The notes below the pieces were generated by a model. That model made no database searches, was not told the DNA's origin, and saw only the letters and a program-made list of their open reading frames with translations. The position numbers and the translations under genes are program-made. Source: Acidobacteriota bacterium (GTDB lineage: Bacteria; Acidobacteriota; Vicinamibacteria; Vicinamibacterales; JAKQTR01). From it: 64,000 nt of DNA. Positions 25,579-34,961 of the stretch are shown piece after piece. How positions within the stretch are numbered: the first letter of the stretch is position 1; every line of letters begins with the position of its first letter. The DNA lies in the NCBI GenBank assembly GCA_026393675.1, contig JAPKZQ010000040.1, positions 62,001-126,000 on the forward strand, read 5' to 3'.

Positions 25579-28500
25579 CTAGAAGCGGAACCGGACGCCG
25601 AACTGGGCTTGCCACCGCGACCGCAGATCGTCGCGCGTCAAGACGTTCGCGTACATGTTCTGAGTCGTGGCAGCCACGCTGTACTTGAGCAGCCCGGTGG
25701 CCTGGTCGATGCTATAGCCAATCGCCTGGCCGCTCGACGGGAACGGCCCCCACCACTGCCAGCCCCAGTTCTTGTTCAACAGGTTGAGCAAGTTGATCAC
25801 GTCGGCGGTCAATTCGACCTTCGTCTTGCCAGGGGTCGAAATCGTCACGGCGTATCGGAAGTCGAGCTGATTAGCCCACGGCGCCCGCAGCGCGTTGCGA
25901 GGCATGATCTTGCCGGCGTAGTCGAGGGCGCCGGGAAAACGCTGGAGCCAACCGTAGAAATTGTCCCAGGTCCCGCTCGTGATCACGACCTGGCTCGAAG
26001 CCGCTGGGATGTACAGCAAGTCGTTGCCGCTGGCAGAGTCACCGTTGGCGTCCTGGCTGTACCGGAGGTCAAACGGACGGCCCGACTGGCCGTTGTAGAA
26101 GAACGACACGCTGCTCCTGATTCCGCCCCAGAGCGGGATCGGGAGCGTTGCCGACAGATTGACGCGGCTACCTGGTGAGTAGTTGGACAACGCGAGCGCG
26201 GGGTGATTCGCGTCGAAGCCGATCGGCGTGCCCGTGAAGTTCGAATTCGCCACGCTGGATGTGCCATCAACCGTGGAGTAGGCGCGGCCATACAGGTACG
26301 ACGCCGCAAAATTGAACCCATTCTTGAACGGGCGTTCCACCTTGAAGGCCATCGACCAGTTGTACCCCTGGTTCGTGTTGGTCAGGAGGAGGACGTTGTT
26401 CAGGTTGGGATCCGGACGCAAGGTCTGCTGCCCGAATGACCACGCCGTACCGACTGGTTGTGGACCCGTCCCGTTGTACTGCGTCCGGCCATCCGGCTGC
26501 AGGCCCGTCGCCTTCATGTTCAGGTTCTGGTAGAAGATGTCCTTGACAGTCTTCGAGTAGAGCATTTCGACCGTGCCGAACAGGCCCCAGAACCCGAGGT
26601 CGCGGTCTAACGCGATGTTGCCCCTGAGGACCGACGGGAAGCTGTAGTTCGGATCGATGACGTTAATGGTCTGCCGACCCGCCGCGCCGCCCGTCACTGT
26701 CGTCGGCTGGTTATTCGGATCCGCAACGAACGGGATCATGTTGCTCGTGCTGTATGACGTCGACAGGTTGGTGAACTGCACGCCCGTGTTGCCGTACTGA
26801 TTCGACAGCCACACATATGGCGTCCTACCGGTGAACAGGCCGAGGCCGCCGCGAATCTGCGAGCGCTTCGACCCGCCCCCGCTCAAATCCCAGTTGAAGC
26901 CCGCCCGCGGTGACCACATCGCCGGTGACGGCACCACGTTGGTGGCGTATCCGAAGTCGGTGACCGCAAGGGGATTGGCCAGTGGTTTGTCCGGGAACCG
27001 CGGCAGGTCGACGCGGGCGCCGTACGTCACTGTGAAGTTGGACGCTGCGCGCCACTTGTCACCGGCGTAGAAGCCGAACTGCTGCACCGAGAACTGCGCC
27101 GACTCGTTGGGGTTCGCGGTGTTGGAGAAGTAGTGATAGAACTGCTGTGCGAGCCCCGCCTGGAAGTTCGCAATGCTCGAGAAGGTGTAGGCACCGTAGG
27201 CGTCCTGAATGAACAGGTTGTAGAACTTGTAGAACTCGTTGTGCGTGCCGATGGAAATCGTGTGGTTGCCCTTGACCAGCGTCAGGTCGTCGGTCAACTC
27301 GATGATGTCCTGGTTCAGCGCGTTCGCCTGCGACGAGTACTCGGTGCCGAAATAAATGCTGTTGCTCGTGCTGCCTGGCATGTAGATCCGCATCTCGGGG
27401 AACGCCGGATTCCCCGGCTGGCCGCCACGCACGTTGCGCTCGCGCTGATAGGTGACGCGCATTTCGTTGAACATCGAACTGCCAATCGTCGTGTTCAACT
27501 GCGCCACCGACGACAGCATCTTGTCCGTCATGTAGTAGAAGTGGTCCGGCAGGTTGTAGGTGCTCGCGCTCTGCGAGCCCACCGACGCGACAGCGTTCAC
27601 GTAATTCACGCGCGTCGTCAGCTGGTTGTGCGATGAGAGGTTGAAGTCGGCCCGCCCGAAGATCTTGTCGCTGTTGTTCGGCTTGCTCACCTCGCTCACG
27701 CCACCGGGATTGTACTGATACACCGTCTGGAGAATATTGAGCACCGACTGGACGTCGGCGAGGTTGTTGTTCCACTGCGAGCCCGAGGTGCCGTCGAGCG
27801 AGAAGCCGACCGGCGTCAACTTGCGGGCCCAGTCCATGTTGCCGAAGAAAAATGCCTTGTTCTTGACGATCGGCCCGCCAATGCTGAAGCCGACTTGCTT
27901 GTCGCTGAACGCGCCGACCTTGCTGTCAGGCGGCGTCGCATTCGCGAAAGTGGGAAGGGCGGGAATCGTGCCCATGAACTTCTGGTTGCGGCCGAAGTAA
28001 TACGCCGTCCCATGGAAGTTATTCGAACCGCTCTTGGTGATGGCATTGATGCCGCCGCCCGAGAACCCGCCCTGCCGCACGTCGTAGGGCGACACGAGGA
28101 CCTGGATCTCCTGAATGACATCCAGGCTGACCGGCTGCGTGCCCGTCTGCCCACCCGGCGTGCCCGTCGACGACAACCCGAACACGTCGTTATTCACCGC
28201 ACCGTCGATCAGCATGTTGTTGTAACGGTTGGGTCGGCCAGCCACGCTGACCTCCTGATCGTTGCCGGTCGCAGCCTGCGAGATGTTGACGAACGGCGAG
28301 GTGCGCGCAAAGTCGTTGATGCTGCGCGAAATCGAGGGCAACGCCTCGATCGTCTGCGTCGCGATGTTCGAGGCCGTGCCCGCCCGCGTCGTGTCGATAA
28401 TCTGCGCGGTCGCTACGACCGTCACCGATTCCTGCACCGACTGCAGCGCCAGCACGAACTCCACCTCGTGCGACTCGCCGAGCGCCACCTGGAGACCATT

Positions 28501-28791
28501 CTGATCCTGCGTCTTGAACCCGCTCATCGTCGCGGTCACCTTATAGGGACCGCCGACGCGAACGGCTAGGAACGTGAAGCGCCCATCGGCCTGCGTCACG
28601 GTCTCGTAACTGGTTCCTGTTGGTCCGTGCACGGCGACCACGGTCGCGCCGGGCAGCACGGCTTTCTGCGCATCCATCACCACGCCGACCAACGTTCCGG
28701 TCGTGAGGTTCTGGGCCGACGCAGACTGTGCGCCAATCATCAGCGCGCATACCACGGCGAACGCCAGCACGGCCCTCATCTTCAGCTGCAT
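25579..28791 (-). CDS. TonB-dependent receptor, Oar-like, large
   Basis: A 1070-residue outer-membrane protein. The signal peptide is MQLKMRAVLAFAVVCALMIG up to SASAQN; ATG 28791 has GGAGA seven bases upstream. A carboxypeptidase-regulatory-like domain (GTLVGVVMDAQKAVLPGATVV) occupies ~30-115, then the plug (NNMLIDGAVNNDVFGLSSTG; ISGGG-type turn GGFSGGGINAITKSGSNNFHG) and a barrel ending in RFRF. It is the longest chromosomal gene of the window. The type is abundant in acidobacteria and myxobacteria (Oar) and imports or displays macromolecules. The VWFA-domain gene lies upstream on the same strand. Confidence 0.92.
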   Translation of the reverse strand: MQLKMRAVLAFAVVCALMIGAQSASAQNLTTGTLVGVVMDAQKAVLPGATVVAVHGPTGTSYETVTQADGRFTFLAVRVGGPYKVTATMSGFKTQDQNGLQVALGESHEVEFVLALQSVQESVTVVATAQIIDTTRAGTASNIATQTIEALPSISRSINDFARTSPFVNISQAATGNDQEVSVAGRPNRYNNMLIDGAVNNDVFGLSSTGTPGGQTGTQPVSLDVIQEIQVLVSPYDVRQGGFSGGGINAITKSGSNNFHGTAYYFGRNQKFMGTIPALPTFANATPPDSKVGAFSDKQVGFSIGGPIVKNKAFFFGNMDWARKLTPVGFSLDGTSGSQWNNNLADVQSVLNILQTVYQYNPGGVSEVSKPNNSDKIFGRADFNLSSHNQLTTRVNYVNAVASVGSQSASTYNLPDHFYYMTDKMLSSVAQLNTTIGSSMFNEMRVTYQRERNVRGGQPGNPAFPEMRIYMPGSTSNSIYFGTEYSSQANALNQDIIELTDDLTLVKGNHTISIGTHNEFYKFYNLFIQDAYGAYTFSSIANFQAGLAQQFYHYFSNTANPNESAQFSVQQFGFYAGDKWRAASNFTVTYGARVDLPRFPDKPLANPLAVTDFGYATNVVPSPAMWSPRAGFNWDLSGGGSKRSQIRGGLGLFTGRTPYVWLSNQYGNTGVQFTNLSTSYSTSNMIPFVADPNNQPTTVTGGAAGRQTINVIDPNYSFPSVLRGNIALDRDLGFWGLFGTVEMLYSKTVKDIFYQNLNMKATGLQPDGRTQYNGTGPQPVGTAWSFGQQTLRPDPNLNNVLLLTNTNQGYNWSMAFKVERPFKNGFNFAASYLYGRAYSTVDGTSSVANSNFTGTPIGFDANHPALALSNYSPGSRVNLSATLPIPLWGGIRSSVSFFYNGQSGRPFDLRYSQDANGDSASGNDLLYIPAASSQVVITSGTWDNFYGWLQRFPGALDYAGKIMPRNALRAPWANQLDFRYAVTISTPGKTKVELTADVINLLNLLNKNWGWQWWGPFPSSGQAIGYSIDQATGLLKYSVAATTQNMYANVLTRDDLRSRWQAQFGVRFRF

Positions 28792-28971
28792 GAGTCATTC
28801 TCCAAAAGGAAAGAGCGTCCCTGGGATTGGGGTGTCGCGCGTTGCGAGATCCCCTGAAGGAGTACGAATACCCAACAGCACACAGGGGCCAACACGCCAG
28901 CAAGCAGTATACACCGAAGGGGCACGTGTCAAGGCGGCACGCGCGGCCCCACCCGGACGGCCGACCCCGGC

Positions 28972-30318
28972 CTACTTTGTGACTTTCGTGACTTTCGGCG
29001 CGGGGGCCTTCTTGAGCGAGTAGGTCTGCCGCGACCAGACGTCCAGATCTTTCCGCGTGACTTTGACTTCGACGCGACGGGTGCGCCTGAGCGGATCCGG
29101 ATTCGACGAATAGTAGCCGAGCATGTAGTAGTCGCTGGTCTCGGCGTCAATGCGCTTGAGCGCCTTCTCGTAGTCATTCTGATTGACCACAGCGATGCCG
29201 CCCGTCAGTTCGGCGAGCACCCGCAGGCTGCTGATCGACTTCTCGACGTAATTCGCCCACTCGGTGGGATCCACGTTCTCGTCGAGATCGGGCATGCCGA
29301 TCAGGCCTCGCGGGTCGAACGTGTAAATGGTCGCGTTGGCCCGATTGGCCGACCGCGTCAACTCGGAGAGCTCGCGCGCAAGATCGGCATCCGCGAAGCG
29401 ATTGCCCGACGTGGACGACGGATCGGTCGAGGTGCTGGTCGTGTCCGAACCCGCCTGTTGCGCCGCCTGCTGCGCCGCCTGCTTCTCCTGCGTCTTCTGC
29501 TGGTTGTTCTCGAAGACCGAGTCGGCTTCGCCCGACCGCGATTTCTCGAACGGATTGAAGTCGTACCCGTTACTCAGATAGATCAGGGCCTTGCGCCGAT
29601 TGTGCACCTGTTCGAGTTGCGCCATCAGATCTTCGGCCGTCGAAAACGCCACGTGCGCCCGATAGCGGACCTCGCTCGGCCCCTCCTGCCCTTCCGGCGC
29701 CTGGATGATGTCGGTCGGCTTCAGCGCGCCGCCCATCACCTTCCCGATCGCTTCGTCAATACGCTTCGCGTCGTACGTGAGGTCGATGGCGATAGACGAG
29801 GTGCCCGTCGACACGATGCCGAACATGTCCCCCTCGTGGATGAGCGTGTTCTTGATCTTCTTCAGCAGGTCCCGCACCCGATGCGTGTTCTTGAAGTCCA
29901 GGTGCAGGTCGTCGATAAACAGGATGAAGACGCGCCCCGAGGCATCGTTGGTCGGACGCGCCGGAGGCAAAATAATGCCTTCGGGCGGCGGCGGTGGCGG
30001 AGGCAGCGCGACGTTGGTCACCCGGCCTCCATGCACCAGGACCAGCGACGACACGTTCTGCACAACCCCGTCTTCGAGCACCTCGAATTGTTCTTTGGAC
30101 AGATCGGCGACAAACTGGCCCCGCCCGTCCCGCACGATCACGTCGGTCGTGACCAGATCCACCGACGTCCGGTAGACCGGCTTCTGCATGGTGTCGGCGA
30201 CCGGCGTTGCCGGCGGTTGGCTCTGCTGGCCCGGCGGCGGCGGGGACTGCGCCATCAGCACGGCGCTTGCCAGGAGCATGCCCACACACGTCGCATATCG
30301 GGACCGTACGGATTTCAT
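28972..30318 (-). CDS. Exported VWFA-domain protein of the acidobacterial type
   Basis: A 448-residue protein with a signal peptide (MKSVRSRYATCVGMLLASAV) followed by a Pro/Gln-rich linker. The region VDLVTTDVIVRDGRGQFVADL, then QFEVLEDGVVQNVSSLVLVHGG, is the conserved N-terminal strand block of these proteins. The VWFA fold shows FILFIDDLHLDFKN with a MIDAS-like D-x-D arrangement. A Gln/Ala run (QEKQAAQQAAQQAG) interrupts the domain at ~290. The last part, VEVKVTRKDLDVWSRQTYS, is also typical. The family is large in Acidobacteriota; its ligand and role are unknown. Confidence 0.88.
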   Translation of the reverse strand: MKSVRSRYATCVGMLLASAVLMAQSPPPPGQQSQPPATPVADTMQKPVYRTSVDLVTTDVIVRDGRGQFVADLSKEQFEVLEDGVVQNVSSLVLVHGGRVTNVALPPPPPPPEGIILPPARPTNDASGRVFILFIDDLHLDFKNTHRVRDLLKKIKNTLIHEGDMFGIVSTGTSSIAIDLTYDAKRIDEAIGKVMGGALKPTDIIQAPEGQEGPSEVRYRAHVAFSTAEDLMAQLEQVHNRRKALIYLSNGYDFNPFEKSRSGEADSVFENNQQKTQEKQAAQQAAQQAGSDTTSTSTDPSSTSGNRFADADLARELSELTRSANRANATIYTFDPRGLIGMPDLDENVDPTEWANYVEKSISSLRVLAELTGGIAVVNQNDYEKALKRIDAETSDYYMLGYYSSNPDPLRRTRRVEVKVTRKDLDVWSRQTYSLKKAPAPKVTKVTK

Positions 30319-30445
30319 GGCAAATCCTTCAGCGCTTGGGGTTTCTTCCGCTTCTATTCTACCGCAGACGCACCCCCACTCGGCACGGTGTGCCCGGGCG
30401 TACGACCCGACAAAACTTCAGACGTCGAACCGGCGAGGCTGGCCG

Positions 30446-31081
30446 CTATCTGCCCTTCCGAACGGCCTTGCTGGCGGGCTTGCTTTTCGTCTTTGCGGCT
30501 GAGGTGGGTTTCGCCTTCGGCCGGACTTTCGCCGTCGTCTTCGATCGAACCTTGGCCTTGACAGGCCGGGCCTTCGCCGCCTTGTGACCAGCGGCTTTCT
30601 TGCGGGGCGCCGCGGCCGCTGCCGCCGCCCTCGCGGCCGAGAGCTTGGCGTCAATCGGCGACTTGAACACCTGCGTGAACCGGATCTGATCCCCGATCAG
30701 GTGGTAGGTCCAGATCTCGGTGACGCCAATCCTGTTGTCGCGGCACAGGCGCTTGGCCACTTCCACCGATCCGGCCGGCACGTACAGCGCGAATTCCGTC
30801 GGCAGGCGGCCGTAGGCGGCCCATTGGGCCATGGCTTCAAGGGCGTTGACCGACTCGCCGGTCTCGACCTCGACAACGCCCGCGAGCTTCTTGCTGCGGC
30901 CTGTGGGCATCAACACCAGATCCGGGTAGATCGTCTCAGGCCCCGTCCCCACCGGCGCGGTGGTCTCGTTGCCCGGGTTGAGCCCCACGTTGAAACGACG
31001 ACGGTACCGCGGCTGGAGCAGCCGGATAATACGGTCGTGTTCCAGTTGTTCCCGCACCGGACGGACGAGAATCGGGCTCAC
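30446..31081 (-). CDS. PD-(D/E)xK-like protein with histone-H1-like tail
   Basis: A 211-residue protein starting at GTG 31081. Residues ~45-120 read IYPDLVLMPTG, then LAGVVEVETGESVNALEAMAQW, a D...ExE arrangement that resembles the restriction-endonuclease fold, though the final lysine of the motif is replaced (E-T-G-E). From ~150 on the sequence is almost entirely Ala, Lys, Pro and Arg (KKAAGHKAAKARPVKAKVR), a histone-H1-like tail that should bind DNA without specificity. The pairing suggests a DNA-handling role. Catalytic activity is uncertain, and I have no named family. Confidence 0.7.
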   Translation of the reverse strand: MSPILVRPVREQLEHDRIIRLLQPRYRRRFNVGLNPGNETTAPVGTGPETIYPDLVLMPTGRSKKLAGVVEVETGESVNALEAMAQWAAYGRLPTEFALYVPAGSVEVAKRLCRDNRIGVTEIWTYHLIGDQIRFTQVFKSPIDAKLSAARAAAAAAAPRKKAAGHKAAKARPVKAKVRSKTTAKVRPKAKPTSAAKTKSKPASKAVRKGR

Positions 31082-31269
31082 AAAGCCCTCCAGTTGCGTC
31101 GAATCAAGGCTCCACCAGCGGAGCGACCGAGTTTAGCACGGAATCCCCCAGATTTCGCGGCCTTGCTCGCCTGTTTCGCCAGATGTTTGCCCGATTGGAG
31201 GCCAAGCCGGTGTGCAATTGTGTGCAAGACCTGCGGATCACGACTGCAGGCGCCGATACAGCCACAGTG

Positions 31270-31494
31270 ATGAACACCGCCACCGCTGCTGCCACCGTCA
31301 ACGTCACGCAGGTTCGGCTCCCCCACGTCGTACTGGTCGAAGACCAGGAACGAGCGGCGCGCGGACTCGAAGAACTGCTCGAGATCGAGGGATTCCGGGT
31401 CACGCTCGCTCAGTTGACCAACGTGCACGACCGGACGGTCGAGTACGTCGGGCCTGATAGAATGATTGAGCTGGCTCCACACGATCAGGGCTAA
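31270..31494 (+). pseudogene. Possible remnant of a response-regulator receiver domain
   Basis: The frame gives MNTATAAATVNVTQ, then LPHVVLVEDQERAARGLEEL and LEIEGFRVT, which resembles the first strand and helix of a receiver domain (acidic pocket VEDQ). The phosphorylated aspartate strand and the rest of the domain are missing, and the frame stops after a non-homologous tail. There is no good ribosome site. It may be a decayed gene end or a chance resemblance. Confidence 0.3.
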
Positions 31495-31522
31495 TTTCTT
31501 TTCTTCCAGAGAGTCGGTCGCG

Positions 31523-32155
31523 ATGAATGCAAGACGCCTAGCCGCCGGTGGTGTGTGCCTTCTTCTGTGTCTGTGCGCCGCCACGGCCTTCGCTGATCCG
31601 CCCACCCCTGCCGCCGCCGCCGCGGTATTGAAGCGGATTCGTTCGGCCGACACGAACCTGCTGGCGGTCTCTGAGGAAGACGGACGGATGCTGCGGCTGC
31701 TCGCCGCCTCGAACCACACCAGGCGCGCACTCGAAATCGGATCGGCCCAGGGCTACTCCGCGATTTGGATTGGGCTGGGCCTGCGCGAGACCGGCGGCCG
31801 CCTGGTCACCATCGAGTACGATCCGCAGCGCGCGAAAGAGGCCGAGGCCAACATCCGCGCCGCCGGTCTCGCCGACATCGTGCAGGTGGTGTCCGGAGAC
31901 GGGTTCAAGGTCATCCCCTCACTCACCGGGACATTCGATTACGTGTTCCTTGACGCGTGGAAGCGAGATTACCAGCGGTTCTTTGATCTCGTGTTTCCCC
32001 GGCTCGACAAAGGCGGCCTGTTTCTCGGCCACAACGTGGTGAACAAGGCCGGCGAGATGGGTGACTTCCTCAAGACACTCCGCACGCACCCTGGCATGCT
32101 CAGCACCATCGTGTCGCCGTCGGGCGAAGGCATCTCGGTGTCGTGGAAACGGTAG
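31523..32155 (+). CDS. O-methyltransferase-like protein with a signal peptide
   Basis: A 210-residue class I SAM methyltransferase of the catechol/caffeoyl O-methyltransferase type. The SAM motif is RRALEIGSAQGYSAIWIGL, followed by GRLVTIEYDPQRAKEAEANI and the metal/substrate strand FDYVFLDAWKRDY. Unusually the N-terminus is a typical export signal (MNARRLAAGGVCLLLCLCAA, then TAFADPP), so the protein should be periplasmic or secreted, where SAM is normally absent. ATG 31523 follows GAGAG. No other start lies close downstream, so the signal belongs to the protein unless translation begins near residue 35. Substrate unknown. Confidence 0.8.
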   Translation: MNARRLAAGGVCLLLCLCAATAFADPPTPAAAAAVLKRIRSADTNLLAVSEEDGRMLRLLAASNHTRRALEIGSAQGYSAIWIGLGLRETGGRLVTIEYDPQRAKEAEANIRAAGLADIVQVVSGDGFKVIPSLTGTFDYVFLDAWKRDYQRFFDLVFPRLDKGGLFLGHNVVNKAGEMGDFLKTLRTHPGMLSTIVSPSGEGISVSWKR

Positions 32156-32231
32156 GATCCGCCCGCTCCCGCCCATCTGATAAACTCATCTGAACGACTC
32201 GCGTCAACCGCCCTCCGAGGAGGATACGCAG

Positions 32232-32774
32232 ATGACGACTCGCACCCGTGTCTTCGCGGCCGCTTTGATTGCCGCTACTTTGATCACGGCGCCTCTCGCG
32301 CTGACCATCGACGCCCAGCAACCCCCGCTCAGCCCGCCCGGGACTGCCAGTATCAAGATCGGCGCGGCCACGATCACGATCGATTACAGCCGTCCGTCGA
32401 TTCGCGGGCGGAAGATCATGGGCGCCCTGGTGCCCTACGACAAGGTGTGGAGGACGGGCGCCAACGCGGCCACAACCCTCAAGACCGATGCGGCGCTGGA
32501 CCTTGGTGGCGCCGTCGTGCCGGCCGGCACGTACACGATCTATTCGTGGCCAGGCGAGAAGGCCTGGAAGCTCATCATCAACAAGCAGACCGGCCAGTGG
32601 GGCACGCAGTATGACGAGAAGCAGGATCTCGCCCGCGTGGATCTGAAGGTGGAGTCGCTGCCAGCCCCGGTGGAACTGTTCACGATCACGCTGGCCGCCG
32701 CTGGCGCCAACGCCGGCACGTTGACGCTGGAGTGGGAGACCACGAAGCTGAGCGTCCCGTTCAAACTGAAGTAG
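32232..32774 (+). CDS. DUF2911-family exported protein
   Basis: A 180-residue protein with a strong ribosome site (GAGGAGG, 10 bases before ATG). The signal peptide is MTTRTRVFAAALIAATLITA up to ALTIDAQ. The mature part shows the DUF2911 pattern: ITIDYSRPSIRGRKIMGALV, VPYDKVWRTGANAATT, VPAGTYTIYSWPGEKAWKLI and QYDEKQDLARVDLKV. The domain is common in secreted proteins of Bacteroidota and Acidobacteriota, and its function is not known. It stands 76 bases after the exported methyltransferase on the same strand. Confidence 0.88.
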   Translation: MTTRTRVFAAALIAATLITAPLALTIDAQQPPLSPPGTASIKIGAATITIDYSRPSIRGRKIMGALVPYDKVWRTGANAATTLKTDAALDLGGAVVPAGTYTIYSWPGEKAWKLIINKQTGQWGTQYDEKQDLARVDLKVESLPAPVELFTITLAAAGANAGTLTLEWETTKLSVPFKLK

Positions 32775-32892
32775 CCTCGTCGACGGCGAGCCCGGGCGCG
32801 CAGTCTCTGGCGCACTGGCTCGCCGTTGGTGTGTTCGGACTCCCCTGCTTCGGCCCAACGGCGGGTTGGAGGAGGTAGAATACCGATCGGTC

Positions 32893-32967
32893 GGGCCGGT
32901 AGCTCAGTGGTAGAGCATCGCACTTTTAATGCGGTGGTCGTGGGTTCGATCCCCACCCGGCTCACCA
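32893..32967 (+). tRNA. tRNA-Lys (anticodon UUU)
   Basis: A full cloverleaf of 75 bases with encoded CCA. The 7-bp acceptor stem GGGCCGG/CCGGCTC has one G-U pair, the D arm is GCTC/GAGC, and the anticodon loop CTTTTAA carries TTT. The T arm GTGGG-TTCGATC-CCCAC is intact. The anticodon makes it a predicted MnmA substrate. The region after it to 33208 holds no clear gene. Confidence 0.95.
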
Positions 32968-33208
32968 GCCTTCGCTCACCTCCGGTTCGTTTCGCTTTCC
33001 TCGGTGAGCTTCGGCTGGCTTCGCGAACCGGTAATGGCGAAGGCTGCGCGTCGAAGCGACGGGAGGAGGATGTCAATCCGGACCGTTGCGAAGGCGGGCC
33101 TCCTTCGGCTGGCTTTGCAAGCAACCAAGGCGGCGTCTCTACGTCGCCCATCGGCAGCAGCGGTCGGGCGCCGCGACGGGCACCCTTTGGAACAATGAGG
33201 AACGACAC

Positions 33209-33937
33209 ATGAAGAAGCTCATCCTGGCGGCGCTCGTGCTCCTGATCGCGGTTCCGTCCGCGTTCGCCGACACCTACGTGAAAACCAAGACCCACAGCGA
33301 CGCCGTGGCCATGATGGGCCAGAGTACGCCGGCGCGCGACGAGACGATGGAATCCTGGATCTCCGCCGGCCGATACGCCACTGGCGGCGCCGACTCCTGG
33401 TTCGTGATCGATGTCGGGAAGAAGGTCGCGTACTTCATCAATCACAAGGACAAGTCCTACGTCGAGACACCGCTGCCGCTGGACTTCGCCAAGCTTCTCC
33501 CAGTCGAAGCGGCTGGCATGGCCGACATGATCAAGGCGTCGGCGACGGTCAAGCCGACGACCGAGACGAAGAAAATCGGCTCCTGGGACTGCACCGGATA
33601 CGACGCCACGATGACGGTGATGGGCATGCAGATGAACATGCGCATCTGGGCTTCCACTGCCGTCCCATTCGATTTCGCCTCCTTCAACGCGACGATCATG
33701 CCGGTGGTCCTGCAGGGACAGATGCGCGTCGCCGACGCGTCAGTGGCCGAATTCGCCAAAATCAAGGGCTACCAGATCGCCTCGGAGATGACGGCGGACA
33801 TGATGGGCGCGAAGATGCGCATGACGCAGGAAGTAGTCGAAATCGCTGAACGTCCGGCGCCCGAGAACATCTACGCCCCGCCGGCTGGGTACAAGAAGAA
33901 CGCCACACTGAGCATGACGGATCTGCAGAGGCGCTAA
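33209..33937 (+). CDS. Exported DUF4412-like protein
   Basis: A 242-residue protein beginning with a clear signal peptide (MKKLILAALVLLIAVPSAFA) and a good ribosome site (GAGGAA before ATG 33209). The mature part is Met- and Thr-rich: DSWFVIDVGKKVAYFINHKD, KKIGSWDCTGYDATMTVMGM and MNMRIWAST. This fits the DUF4412-like periplasmic lipid- or metal-associated fold, but I cannot assign a ligand. A longer open frame upstream overlaps the tRNA-Lys side and has no ribosome site. Structured repeat copy B begins 6 bases after its stop. Confidence 0.72.
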   Translation: MKKLILAALVLLIAVPSAFADTYVKTKTHSDAVAMMGQSTPARDETMESWISAGRYATGGADSWFVIDVGKKVAYFINHKDKSYVETPLPLDFAKLLPVEAAGMADMIKASATVKPTTETKKIGSWDCTGYDATMTVMGMQMNMRIWASTAVPFDFASFNATIMPVVLQGQMRVADASVAEFAKIKGYQIASEMTADMMGAKMRMTQEVVEIAERPAPENIYAPPAGYKKNATLSMTDLQRR

Positions 33938-33942
33938 GCGGT

Positions 33943-34062
33943 GCTTCGACTCGCAATGACAGTTTCGTCTGCTTGCGTGCCGAACCGGTGAAGGACGCTC
34001 GCTCAGCACTAAGTCCTGAGTGAATAGACTCGTCGCCGAAATCATGAATCGATGGACTTAGG
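33943..34062 (+). repeat. Dispersed structured repeat, copy B
   Basis: Second member of the ~120-bp family, in the same orientation as copy A. The outer stem is CTAAGTCC (34009-34016) with GGACTTAG (34054-34061). Its right end runs directly into the GGAGG ribosome site of the KduI/IolB gene, so the hairpin is placed where it could affect translation of that gene. The 5' half (TTCGACTCGCAATGAC) matches the other copies. Confidence 0.8.
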
Positions 34063-34070
34063 AGGCACAC

Positions 34071-34889
34071 GTGTCGACGGCTGAACTTGCCCGTGATCGG
34101 ATCGTGTTTCGGCGGACCAATGCACTGAAGGGCCGGCATCTATCGGTGACGCCGGCCAACAGTGCGACGCGGCATCTGAGCTACGGACGCATCATCCTCG
34201 ATCGGAGCGTCCCGAGCGTGCAGTTCGGCTCGGGTGGAGACGAAGTCGGCCTGGTGTGCTTCAGCGGCTCGGCCACGGTTGCGACCAGCGGCTCGGTGTT
34301 CACACTGGGACGGTACGACGCGCTCTACATTCCGCGCGATCAGACGATCGAGGTCGCGACCTCGTCCGAGGTCGACATCGTCGAGTGCCGGGCGCCGGTC
34401 GAGGGGCACTACCCGCTTCGCTTCGTGCCGTACGCCGAGGTGAAGAAAGACCCGGGCCTGCACTTCCGCGCCGGCGGGCCCGCGACGACGCGAACGTTAA
34501 ACGTGTTACTCGGCAAGAACGTCGAGGCGGGGCGGCTCATGGCCGGCGTGACGTGGTCGGAACCGGGCAACTGGACGAGTTGGCCGCCCCACGAGCACGC
34601 GGCGCTGGCCGAGGAGCTGTACGTCTTCTACGACATGCCGCCTGAGGCCTTCGCCATTCAGATGGTGTACACAGACAAGATGGAACCGGAGCGCGTCGAG
34701 GTCGTGCATGATGGTGATGTCATCGTCATGCCGACTGGATTCCATCCCAACGTATCCATCCCCGGCCATGCCGTCAGCTTCATGTGGATCATGGCCGCGC
34801 ATCGCGAGACCGAAGACCGCAAGTTCGGGCTCGTGAACGTGCATCCCGATTTCGCGCAGGCGCCGTCGGGCCTCGACAAGGGGAGATAG
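34071..34889 (+). CDS. KduI/IolB-family sugar-acid isomerase
   Basis: A 272-residue cupin-fold isomerase starting at GTG 34071, with GGAGG 6 bases upstream. The C-terminal cupin has the metal-binding motifs TSWPPHEH and EELYVFYDMPPE, then a late histidine in GFHPNVSIPGH. KduI converts 5-keto-4-deoxyuronate to 2,5-diketo-3-deoxygluconate in pectin and alginate breakdown; IolB acts in inositol breakdown. The downstream gene is a KduD-like dehydrogenase, which favours KduI and a uronate pathway. Length fits both families. Confidence 0.8.
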   Translation: MSTAELARDRIVFRRTNALKGRHLSVTPANSATRHLSYGRIILDRSVPSVQFGSGGDEVGLVCFSGSATVATSGSVFTLGRYDALYIPRDQTIEVATSSEVDIVECRAPVEGHYPLRFVPYAEVKKDPGLHFRAGGPATTRTLNVLLGKNVEAGRLMAGVTWSEPGNWTSWPPHEHAALAEELYVFYDMPPEAFAIQMVYTDKMEPERVEVVHDGDVIVMPTGFHPNVSIPGHAVSFMWIMAAHRETEDRKFGLVNVHPDFAQAPSGLDKGR

Positions 34890-34961
34890 GGATTCGGGTG
34901 CCTTCGGCTTCGGCGTGCCAGCGAATCGGGGTTCGGGAGTGCGTGTGACAGTCGATTTCCT

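Noticed and set aside
31078-31719. A 213-codon minus-strand frame beside the nuclease-fold gene
   Set aside because: It is antisense to the start and signal peptide of the exported methyltransferase and has no motif.
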